NCBI GenBank assembly: GCA_954871525.1
Contig: OX940870.1
Location: forward strand, 3,813,501-3,877,500
DNA length: 64,000 bases
Reading direction: 5' to 3'
DNA from: Parietaria judaica
Taxonomy: Eukaryota > Streptophyta > Magnoliopsida > Rosales > Urticaceae
Below are positions 46,803-56,905 of the stretch, piece after piece. How positions within the stretch are numbered: the stretch's first letter is position 1; every line of letters starts with the position of its first letter. The notes beneath the pieces are model-generated. The model did no database searches, had not been told where the DNA came from, and was given only the letters and a program-made list of their open reading frames with translations. Both the position numbers and the translations under genes were made by a program.

Positions 46803-47589
46803 TATATAAATATATATAGAGCGCGAGAAACTATAAAGAAGTGCTTAATTTGCACACGAAGTTGTGTGTTTTGTTTGGTCACACAAGCCTATGCTCTGCA
46901 AAATTAGCCCAAACAGAAGAAAAGTTTACGTAAGTACTAGACGTGGAAAGAGTATATAGTGCGCATGCACGTGCATTTTACGTAAAGATTTAAGAAGCTT
47001 GCATTTTGGATCACGTGATCCGATGCGCCATTTTTGTCTAATGTCTAATGTTGGAGAGCGTGTTAATATATAATAATATACATAAATGTGGTGTGGATAA
47101 GTAATAATAATGGCCATTATAAATTATAAATTAAAGTCTATTGGTTAAACGAGATACACGTACGTAACGTCGTTTTTATACTAAATTTTCCTCTTTGGCT
47201 ACAAGAATTTTTAAGTGTTTATTGCCATGTTGGGATCGAAAAAATCAACTACAAGACATTCATGTTACGTACAATTCTATTATATTATTATCCTCGTAAC
47301 ATTTCCAATGCATATAAATTGGCAATGACAGGTAGCGAAAAGAAGTAAAAAAATATATATAAATAATGTATACATATGAACTCGGATCAGCTCAAATTCA
47401 CATCATCGTGAAACATGATGCACCCGATCAACCTCCGATTTCATATTATGGAGGAATATTGTGGGAATTTTTTAAAAAAAAATATATAAGTTTAATTATA
47501 AGGGCAATTAAATTGAATTAAAATCTGTAAATGGGCATTCAAGTAAATCACTCAAAAATTTATTGGCCAAATTAATTGATGTTTAATAA

Positions 47590-47730
47590 GACCCAATACG
47601 AGCCTAAGTCTTACGACCCAATAACGAAAGGCCCATTTACATTCCTTACGAGCCTAATCTGTCTTACGACCCAATAACGAAAGGCCCATTTACATTCCTT
47701 ATTGGGTCTAATTTCGCCCAATAACGTTGA
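47590..47730 (+). promoter_or_regulatory. Duplicated GGCCCATTT-containing upstream region
   Basis: A tandem duplication of ~55 bp places AAAGGCCCATTTACATTCC at two points (about 47627-47645 and 47680-47698), ~200 bp before the NOM1-like first ATG. GGCCCAWWW-type motifs are known from promoters of plant translation and ribosome-biogenesis genes. A promoter role is inferred. Confidence 0.5.
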
Positions 47731-47873
47731 AGAGAGTGTTCCACCATGGACCATCTAAAAGATCATCTGTATTGCCTCATAAGGCACCGGAAAAGTTTCA
47801 TTCATTAAAAGAAAATCTTTAACGATACACTTAGTTAGTTAATTAATTAGTACAGGATTTTTATGCTGCTTAT

Positions 47874-50800
47874 ATGGTGGCGGATGTTGAGCTTGGATCA
47901 GTGTCTCCGAGAGAGAGCGATCTGGTTCCAGTGAATGTGGTGAGGAAGAGGAAAGAGAAAACGAAGACGAATTTCGACAAGTTTATCGAGATGGATGACC
48001 GGAGTGCTGCTCTCGCGGCTGAGGAGGACTTGGCGTTGGAACGGAGGCTTGCGAAGAAGCTCAATCTGAAGGGTGGAAAATTACGGGGAGACAATGACGG
48101 GAAAGCTTCCGTCGGTTATTGAAGAAGAACTTCCTATCCGGAAATCCGAAAAAATGCTTATGAGAAAGAAACGCAAAGTGGATAAACCGGAAGTCGAATT
48201 ATCGGAAGCCATGGAGATGGATGATTCTGAAGAAGTTCCTGCTAAGATTCCATCAAAAGAGAGGAAGAAGAATACCCAATCTGATAAAGAGGAAGAAGGT
48301 GACGAATTAGACGGCAAAAACAATGAGCCAGTTGAAGAAATTCCGATTGCAGAACCAAAAAAATATGTGGCTCCACATTTGCGGGCCGCGAAAAACTAAA
48401 TGGAAGAGTACTCTCAGATTCGCAGACGGGTAAGAGGGCTTTTAAATAGGCTTTCCGAATCCAACGTCGAGTCAATCACCGCAGATATGTCCGATGTATT
48501 CCGTTCGATCCCTCGCAGTTTCGCTTCTCAGATGATCAGTGAAGAGGTTTTGGCTTCGTGCTCTAACGGTCCTCGCGGAAATGAACAGTGTGTTGTGATC
48601 TTTTGTTTCATGCTTACATGTGAACTCAAAATTATATTTATTGTGTACAAAATGTCACTTTCTTATCAATGGATGATTAGAAAATTTGTATACCAGAATA
48701 TTAGGGGTGAAGTTGGGATCGGGAAATAGTATTTGAGGCTTTTCGGTTATGGTTTGGATTTCTTTACTTTTTGAACTCAGTACTAGTAGCGGTGGCGGTA
48801 CCGATTTTGGTGAAAAAACGCATCCGAAAGTGTTATCTATTAGTTTAAATATGTATAATTGCGGGGCTAAGGAACTCTTCCATATTTAAATAAGAATGTA
48901 TTTTTTATTGCTTTGTCGGAACGACGGAATCTAACTAAACGATATTGCTTAGGTATGCTGCGATTTTTGCTGCATTTGTCGCGGGTATGGCTTGCTCGGT
49001 TGGAGTCGACTTCAGTGCAAAGCTTTTGGCTTCACTTGCAAGCAATTTCGAGGTATGATTAAATTACAAGAATTTAGTTGATTACTTGATTAAATCATCG
49101 CAAAGATATTGAGTAGATTTCTATTTTCAGGATGAGTACCGGAAACAAGATAATCTTTCGCTGCGTAACATCACGCTTTTGCTCTCTTATTTATGTATAT
49201 TCGGAGTCTGCGCCAGGTATGTTGCCCATATTCTTTTGCTTATTTAGTATGTGATATGTTGATTATTAATTTATGTTAAAATATTCTTTGGGTTTAGTGT
49301 TTGTGCCAACCCGTCAGGTTGTAATTTGTCTATCTAAGCTACACTAATCTGAGAAGGAAAGCTGAAATGTTCTCCTAAATTTAATTAACAGAGGTCCGGA
49401 AACGAAGTCACGGGTCACATTACGAGATTAGATTTTAAGCATTACTAGATTATTTATTTATTTATCATTGAGAAATTTGGTTTTATTCACTTGTTTGACT
49501 GAATTATTTTCTTATACATTTTACTTCCCGTAATTCTTGAATAGGCAATGTTGTATGTGTTAATATTGGGTTCAACATTTTGTTCTTGCATTGCTTTTTC
49601 AGCGACTTAATATACGACTTCATCACCATGTTGGGTCAGAGGTTAACGGAGGTTGACGTCTCGACAATCTTGACGATTTTGCAGTGTAAGCAATTTTTCG
49701 CGGTTCTTCTTCACTTACATTCAAATTTGAAATGAAATAAATTAGAACTTTTTTGTATATACATTATTTTCACAGGCTGTGGGATGAAGATTAAGGCAGA
49801 GGATCCTCTTTCCATGAAAAATTTCACTATGAGTGTTCAAAGTAGAGAGAACGAGTTAAAAGCTCAAGGCCCGGAAAATATAAATGGCAAGAGAGTAAGT
49901 TCTTTTATGTTTCATTATTTTTGATATATCTATATGTTTATCTTGTTCTGAAGTATGCTGATTAAGCTGCTTTGTGTTGATTGCAGATGGAATTTATGCT
50001 GGAAACCATATTTGACATCGAAAACAACAAGAAACGGCCTAAAGAGGATTCGGCGAATCACACACGAATCAAGAAATGCCTTCAGAAGGTTTTTCCAGTC
50101 AATTGCTCGCTTTTCTTCATAGATATTTCCTTTTTTATCATTAACTATTTATGCTCGTTTTTGTTTGTTACGTCAGTTGTTACTTATCGCTCGTATTGTT
50201 TTGTTGGTTTTGTTCCTAAAAGCTTAAGAGTACATGAGGTAATAATAAGATGCGTAAACTGGAGTAAACTTCTCGATCCCAATAAGAAAGGTCAATGGTG
50301 GTCAACTGTGGAGGAGTCAACACAACGGTACGATGTTGAAGAAGTTGCTAACACGATCGACAAAGCGGTTTTGGAAGCCCAGAAAATGTTGGAGCTTGCT
50401 GCTTCACAGAGGATGAACACTGATGCTAGAAAGGCGATATTTTGCATAATTATGAGCAGCGAAGATTACATTGATGCGTTCGAGAAGCTCTTGAGGTTGG
50501 ACTTGCCGGGAAAACAGGTAAGGAATCACCTAGCAGAATGGTGAAAATAGTTCTAAGAGCTTGATACTGTTTATCCACAATGATTTTGATAAGACCCGAA
50601 TAGAAATCCAAGAGAAACGTGATTTTATCGATAAACAAAGCCTGTATCTCTAATTCGAGAGTGAAACCGAGAAAATTTCTGAAAGACGCTAAATAGGAAA
50701 TTCCGCTACTTGATTGGCGTAGGTGCCCGTATATAGGATATTGACACTCTTTATTAACCTTAGACCAAAATACCCCTACTGAAAAAAATACAATTTACAG

Positions 50801-51992
50801 TAGAGGAATGCTATTTAATCTCTATCGAAATTATATAAAGCGTAAATAAAGTAACCCGATAATCGCTAACAATTCACGTGGTAATCTATATCGGTGATAT
50901 ACATTTACTTTTTCATGCGGGTGAAATGCGAGTTCTTCTCAAGTGTTGCTTGCAGGAGAAGGTATTCAACAAATATTACTCCGTCCTTGCTACCAAATTG
51001 TGCGACAATGAGAAAAATCATAAATTCACGTTACAGGTACGTCTTGCCTATCTTCTCATGCAACATTTAAATTTTAGCAACAATTTCGACAGGAGTTATT
51101 AACAGCTACGCCCGTGAACTCTTGCAACAGTTTCCCTCCTAAACTATTTTTAGTAGGTTTCTCCTTACACCTGTCAAATTTTAAGGGGAAAACCGAAACA
51201 ACAATATAAATTCAACGAGCGTATCTCTCGGTCGGTAGAATATCTTATGCAAATTTAACTTATTATCGTTGTATATATCGTTCTCCCTTTTTCTCTCACT
51301 GTATATATCGGTATCTCTCGGTCTCTCGCTATGTATCAGTGCTCTAAAAACTGAGTTTACCAAGGGTATGCCTTGGATTGACGCCCAAGGGTATCTCTCG
51401 CATGTCGTTTCGCAAGTTTTTTTTATTTAGCATATAAAAGTTAACTCAAAATTTTGACAATTTTCTACACAATTTTACTTATCCACAAGGTTTTTTTTAA
51501 TATATATTGTATAATATATCCCGATCTCTCTCTCTCTATATATATATATATCGGCACTTATTTTAATCTGGCGCTTTAGATTTTTTTTTCTCTCAATATT
51601 TTTTGCAGTTTTGCTTGTGGGACCAATACAAGGAGGTGGAATCAATGTCACTGGCAACATCGATGAATCTGGCCAAATTCATAGTCGAGATGGTCACCTC
51701 TTTCACTCTTTCCGTTTCCATGTTGAAGCATGTCGATCTCAACGACGTCACCAAATTGACGCCCAAAAAGATGATGCACTTCCGCATGCTCTTCGAGGCC
51801 TTGTTTGATCACCCGGATAGCGTCGTGTGGAATGTGTTCACGCGTGTGGCCGTCACGCCCGAGCTCGAAACTCTGCGTCAAGGGATCGAGTTCTTTGTGA
51901 AGGAGTATATGGTGAAAAAAGACGAGAAGATGAACGACAAGTTTAGGGTCTTAAAGAAAGGCCTCAACAATGCAGAAGGGATTATCAGGTGA
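47874..51992 (+). pseudogene. NOM1: NOM1/SGD1-like MIF4G-MA3 protein, decayed gene
   Basis: Exon blocks: 47874-48587, 48953-49052, 49131-49216, 49603-49685, 49776-49894, 49987-50088, ~50223-50517, ~50921-51036, 51609-51992 (TGA). They spell the nucleolar MIF4G/MA3 protein (yeast Sgd1, human NOM1; ribosome biogenesis): RRRVRGLLNRLSESNVESI, SEEVLASCSNGPRGNEQ, DNLSLRNITLLLSYLCIFG, ARKAIFCIIMSSEDYIDAF, HFRMLFEALFDHPDSVVWN. Most junctions keep GT-AG. Defects: a frame change near 48105 after KLRGDNDG; an in-frame TAA at 48397-48399 between PHLRAAKN and MEEYSQIRRR; a one-base conflict at the start of the seventh block; no AG acceptor before the eighth (GCGGGTGAAATGCG). Retained introns point to DNA duplication, not a retrocopy. 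A shortened protein starting at 48400 cannot be excluded. Confidence 0.8.
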
Positions 51993-52190
51993 TCATGTGC
52001 TAATTAATTAATCAATGCCTCTTCAAAGTGGCCAAATTTTGTAGCTTAAGTTGACTTTTTTTTTTTATATATAATGTCAAGTAATTTGGTCTTTTTTTTT
52101 TTCTCTAGTTTTTTTTTTAACCATTATTTATATCAAATTTTACTTTATGCAAGTTGAGTAATTTGAAGAGTGAGTTGCCATGCTTCATAA

Positions 52191-52616
52191 TTCACCACCG
52201 CCTTCGACACGCAGTTCCCCGGGATCAATGGGCTCGGGATCTCGCTCACTCGTGTCGACCTCGCCGTGGGCGGCGTGGTGCCGTTCCACACGCACCCCGG
52301 CGCGATGGAGATCATGCTCGTCATTCAGGGCACCATCTGCGCCGGCTTCGTCTCGACAGCCAACAAGGTGTACATCAAGCAGCTGAACAAAGGCGACATC
52401 TTCGTGCTGCCCCAGGGCTTGCTGCACTTCCAGATAAACTCCGGGAAGTCGAACGGGTTGTTCTTCGTCGGGTTCAACAGTCAAAGCCCGGGTCTTCAGG
52501 TCACCGACTTTGCGCTGTACGCCAACGATTTTCCGACGGAGCTGGTTGCGGCGACCACGTTTCTGGACAAGGCGCAAATCCAGAAGCTCAAGGGTGTTCT
52601 TGGGGGCACTAACTGA
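52191..52616 (+). pseudogene. Germin-like protein, 5'-truncated
   Basis: From 52191 the frame reads the cupin part of a germin-like protein of the ABP19/20 type: [14 protein letters not shown], then the germin box with metal ligands ([15 protein letters not shown]: two His and a Glu), [14 protein letters not shown] with the third His, and the C-terminal [18 protein letters not shown] ending TGA 52614-52616. Such proteins are secreted apoplastic cupins; some have superoxide dismutase activity. Here the signal peptide and first ~60 residues are missing and an in-frame TAA stands at 52188-52190, with no suitable ATG or splice acceptor upstream. GC content is much higher than its surroundings. 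It lies ~200 bp after the NOM1-like stop. Possibly a recent partial duplicate; it is unlikely to be expressed as a full protein. Confidence 0.8.
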
Positions 52617-52974
52617 TGATTTCATCGGAGCGTTTCTGTGTTGTGTTGTTATTCAGTCATGGTCTCCTAGGGTTGCGAGGAAGGTCTCTCTTTCTCTGTC
52701 ATGAGTGTGTAATTGTTTGCTTTGGTTGATGTTTGAGTTTCATGTCTTGTCTCTTGTTGTAATTGATTCTTGAGTTTCATTTTTAGTGCATCTAGTTTTT
52801 TTGTTTTTATTTTGTCTCTTGCCATTATTTTGGACTAAATTCGATAAGTTGACGAAAAAAAAAACACTTGATTTCGACTAAATTCATGACTAAAAATATT
52901 TAATTCATGAAATGTAACAAAACACTTTTAAGGTCGCATGTCATGCCATGTTGGCACCAGCACGATATTTTTTT

Positions 52975-53390
52975 GGGTTAACTGCGGGAAAAATACTTGA
53001 CATGGGCCTCGCGGAATATTGGGGGATTATAACTATTTATTTACAAAATTTTAAACATGTTCAAACCGGTTAATACATTTTTATCGATCTCGATACCGGA
53101 GGGCCGAAGCAGTATACTAAAAAAATCTTGTAGCCCGTACCGTGATTGAGAAAAAGGTTTTTATCGGTTTTGAACATGTAATAAATATCTCTGTAAAAAA
53201 AAAAGGGTATTTACTGGGTTTAAGCCGGTTATATGAGACTTGTATTTGACACCGACATAAAAACCGAGTTTTTTTTTAATCAGTTTTGAATTTTTTTATT
53301 GTAGTAAAATTGGGACCGTTATATATCGGTCCGAAGTTTGTTGAAACTGGCCCCGGTACAAGTTCCAATTTTGTTTTATTATCCCATAAT
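52975..53390. repeat. CCGGTT-rich transposon-like remnant
   Basis: It starts with GGGTTAACTGCGGGAAAAATAC, similar in style to the MULE ends in this window, and continues with repeated ACCGG/GGTTTTTATCGG blocks. No end pair was found. Confidence 0.3.
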
Positions 53391-53476
53391 ACAGGTTTTC
53401 ACCAATAATCCATGCATGAACAATTCCCATCTACAAAATGATGGAACTTTTTCCGATCCCAAACGGCTATTTTTCG

Positions 53477-53724
53477 TTAAAAACCTTTGAAACGAGCTTG
53501 AAAGCAGCCACAGATTCTAATATTCTTCATAATCCGAATAGCCGATCCGGGCTTCATGCACATGATCCCGTAAGCCAAGGCCAGTTTCTCGCTGTGATAA
53601 CCAATCTGTGCTTCCTTCTCCTCCTCTTCCACGTTGAAATCGACCCCTCTCGTCTCTGCAACGTAACCAAACTTCTTCAACTCGACAACGATCTCGTTCC
53701 ATATGTTGTAAATCTCATCGGCTC
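53477..53724 (-). pseudogene. Fragment of a DYW-type PPR protein
   Basis: The minus strand reads ADEIYNIWNEIVVELKKFGY, VDFNVEEEEKEAQIGYHSEK, LALAYGIM and PGSAIRIMKNIRICG, the start of the DYW domain closing many plant pentatricopeptide repeat proteins (organellar C-to-U RNA editing; the GYHSEKLA block carries the zinc-binding His and catalytic Glu). The expected DCHAAFK and terminal DYW are replaced by unrelated codons and a stop at 53477. No PPR repeats precede it. It is an orphan piece of about 80 residues. The 96-codon plus-strand frame here is its shadow. Confidence 0.8.
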
Positions 53725-54302
53725 TTAATAATGTGCAAATGTATCACATTTTCTTATTTTAATCCCTAATAGAGAAGCACTATCTCATAGTTTCTATATC
53801 AAGCTGTTAACGGGTTAAAATCATTACCGAAAAGTGTCAAAAATTTGTTTTCTTCCAAGAGCAAATACGATGCGTTCTTGATGAAATTTGAGTTGCTAGA
53901 CCTTTAATAGGGTGGTATTATTATAAATTGGGATAGTTTTGACATTAAAAGTTTTTTACGCTCTCTTAATACCCTGTTTCACCAATTAATTTTTGCTCCA
54001 AAAAAAAAAAAAAAACTGAGTCTTTTTCCCATTTTACACGAAAGAACCCTAATTAAACAATATTTTAAACAAAAAATGAAATTCAAAATTCTTAATAATG
54101 TGCAATTGTATCATATTTACTTATTTTAATCCCTAAGTTGCGAAGTACTATCTCGTGGTTTCTATATCAAGTTGTTAACGGGTTAAAATTATTATCTAAA
54201 AGTGTTAAAAATTGGTTTTCTTCCGAGAGCAAATACGATGCGTTCTTGATGAAATTTGAGTTGTTAGACCTTTATACAGTGGTATTATTATAAATTGAGA
54301 TA
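53724..54302. repeat. ~210-bp direct repeat, offset 367 bp
   Basis: Copies at 53724-53935 and 54091-54302 share CTTAATAATGTGCAA, GTTAACGGGTTAAAAT and GCAAATACGATGCGTTCTTG. The first begins where the DYW fragment ends. No coding content. Confidence 0.8.
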
Positions 54303-55047
54303 ACATTCCATTTTTATGCATATAGTTTGTAGATAACTATATATTATTATCATTAATAAGTAAAATGATCAAAATCTTATACAAGCGGGATTAACATCTG
54401 AATAAAGGGTATATGCTAAAATATGCCCAACAGTCTTTACATTTGACGATTTGCTACTATAGTAAGTAATATTTTGCAATCAAGGCTTTAATTATATATA
54501 GAAGACAGACTACTCTAAAATAGGCCTTAATTTAAATGGGTTTTTAGGCGACCACCCAACTCGCCCAAGAGTTGAGACGGCTCTAACTCCGAGATTGGCC
54601 AGGACTATTGGCTGCAAGCTCAGGCACGGGCTTTTCGTTGTGAGGGTCGTGGGCAAAGGGTTTCAAAAATTTACTATAATTATGGATTTTTGAAAATTAA
54701 AATAATTAAAATACACTTTCGGTATGTACTTAGTTGATTTTATAATAGTTTAAAAAAAAACATTTTTATAATAGTTTAAAAAAAAACATATGGAATAATT
54801 TTTTGTATATTTATAAGATTAGATATCTTAGTTGAGAAAACGTATTATTTGTTATTGACATATCAATGAAAAAAATCACTAATTATGATCACGAATAGAA
54901 CAGGATTATTAAATAAAGAAAAAAAGATGCATTTGTACTCAGTAGTAAGTACCGTATACTATATCAGTGTTTAATGAGTTAGAAAAGGAATAGACAAAAA
55001 AAAATTAAAAAAAAAATTAAATGTATAAAAAAATACTGTGCTGGTAG
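54303..55047. other. AT-rich intergenic DNA, no gene
   Basis: A/T-rich sequence with a short GC-richer patch at 54545-54660 that I do not recognise. Confidence 0.45.
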
Positions 55048-55690
55048 TTTTTTTTTTGTTTTTTGTTTTTCAAGAAACGATGAGATCCATTAATATCAAG
55101 TCAAGCCGCAAGTGGCGATGTCGCGATGCATCGCGACTCGGATCGCCAAAATGATCGTCGTGATGCGTCACGACTGTGCCAAATCGCGATGCGTCGGTTT
55201 GATGACGTGGCGAGGTGGGATTGGGCGAGAGAGTTTGGCGCTGATTTTCACCACAAATCGAGACCCATCGTGATTTTGACCAAATAGTCGCGACCCATCG
55301 TGATTTTGACAAAACCGTTGTGACTCATCGCGACTGTGTGTCCCTCTTCGCCACTTGCAACTCTAATATCAAGAGGGAATGAATTCCATACGGGCAACGT
55401 TTACAACCCAATCCGGGCAATCGCAACACCAAAAATCCGATGGCAAGGACGATAGGCTAGTTTTTGCAACAAAATTAGCTACCACATTACAAGATTTCGG
55501 CACCCACCGGCATAACCCGGGCGGGCACACTAAACTAGCTAACTTACCGTTCCCCATAATAATATGATGGCAAGGACGAAAGGCTAGTTTTTGCAACAAA
55601 ATTAGCTACCACATTACAAGACCTCGGCACCCACCGGCATAACCCGGTCGTGCACACTAAACTAGCTAAATTACCGATACCCTTAGTAAT
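55048..55690 (-). pseudogene. LINE 3' end (RNase H-like) with A-rich tail
   Basis: The minus strand encodes CNVVANFVAKTSLSS and FWCCDCPDWVVNVARMEFIP, the C-terminal end of the RNase H-like domain of plant LINEs. A stop and an A-rich tail follow (plus-strand T-runs 55048-55070). A 263-bp MITE is inserted between stop and tail. The coding end is partly duplicated: ~118 bp starting GATGGCAAGGACGA occurs at ~55438 and ~55565. No reverse transcriptase was found. Confidence 0.65.
55101..55363. mobile_element. 263-bp MITE with 10-bp target duplication
   Basis: Near its ends are inverted GCAAGTGGCGA (5' side) and TCGCCACTTGC (3' side). Perfect 10-bp flanks TAATATCAAG lie at 55091-55100 and 55364-55373. 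The interior is rich in TCGCGATGCATCGCGA-like palindromes. A 9-10-bp duplication points to the MULE superfamily, though the assignment is tentative. Confidence 0.78.
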
Positions 55691-56033
55691 CGACCCTTAG
55701 ACCCCCCTCACGACGCTTCTTTGGACAAGCTTCGTTCCTCAGAGACAATCGGACCCCGCCTCCGAAATCTTGTAAAGGATCGGACTCCGCTTCAGTTAAG
55801 GAAAAAATATATAATATAATAGATTATATATAATAATTTAATCTTGTAATATGGCCTTTAGGAATTCGTGGGCCAATGGCCCAAACCGCCTAAATCTAAA
55901 TATTTGGCCAGGCTTGCGTAGTATATATATTCAATGGACCTTTAAATACTTAAGCCAATTATATTTTTTTAAATAATGATGAAGGACTAAAATTTCACCA
56001 AGCGAACTTGAATCCCAATTAAATTAGTACTGA

Positions 56034-56345
56034 AGGAACACAGAGTAAAAGCCGAGCCTCGTAATAATATAAATAAAAATATCAAAGTTTACAGACTAAA
56101 TCAAAAGAGAATAGTACTATCTAAACTTAAAGTTCTCTCTCGAACAAATATCGTTGTTTACAAAAGATGAAGAAAAACCCGGGTGAATCAAGGAACACAA
56201 AGTAAGAAATGGGGCTCGTAATAATATAAATGAAAATATAAAATTTTACATACCAAATCAAAAGAGAAGATAAGTATTTAAACCTAAAGTTTCCCTCGAA
56301 CAAATATCGTCATTCAAAAAAGACGAAAAAAATCCAGGCGAACCG
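56034..56345 (-). repeat. Two tandem LINE 3'-UTR fragments
   Basis: Two units (about 56034-56186 and 56187-56345) share GGAACACA..GTAA, CTCGTAATAATATAAAT and TCGAACAAATATCGT. They match 4685-4840 beside the first LINE remnant, so they are 3'-UTR pieces of that LINE family. Confidence 0.6.
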
Positions 56346-56767
56346 AATTATATGTATAATTATATTTATATATATAGTTAAACTTTGGTTAAATAATTGT
56401 ATGTTTAACAAAATTAAATTATGTATCCAAGTTTTTTTTACTAGTTAATGTACTAAAACTTTATTTCGTTAGTGAATTTGGTTCATTCCGTCAATTTTCA
56501 AATTTTACTGTCAATTTATGCCACATAGGCTGCCAAGTCAGCCTCATCTGCCACGCGGCACACTATTTTTTAATTTTTATTTTTATAAACAGTGTTAATA
56601 TTGATTAACACTCCTATTATGTGCAGATTAAGTATAGCTAAATAGGTATTTAGTATAATTTCTTAATTAACAGTTGGAAAGCATCTGTGTTTTATTGACG
56701 ATGAACAATTGTTGTTTGTGGCACTCCTATTAATAACATTCAATTTGTTCATTTTTATTACTAGATA

Positions 56768-56905
56768 TATTCAGTATAAGAACAGTGAAACTATAAGTTA
56801 AGTTTAAATATATGTGAAGGGGCACCCCTCTAAGTCCCATGAGGTTTGAACTCGTGTCCTCGTGAATAAGTATGTGGCGGTGTACCACTAGGCCGAGCAA
56901 ACTTA
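56768..56905 (-). mobile_element. SINE-like tRNA-derived sequence, copy B
   Basis: On the minus strand GGCCTAGTGGTACACCGCC (A-box-like) and ACGAGTTCAAACCTC (B-box-like) are spaced as in a tRNA gene. A ~70-bp tail related to copy A (38172-38300) follows. Confidence 0.55.
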
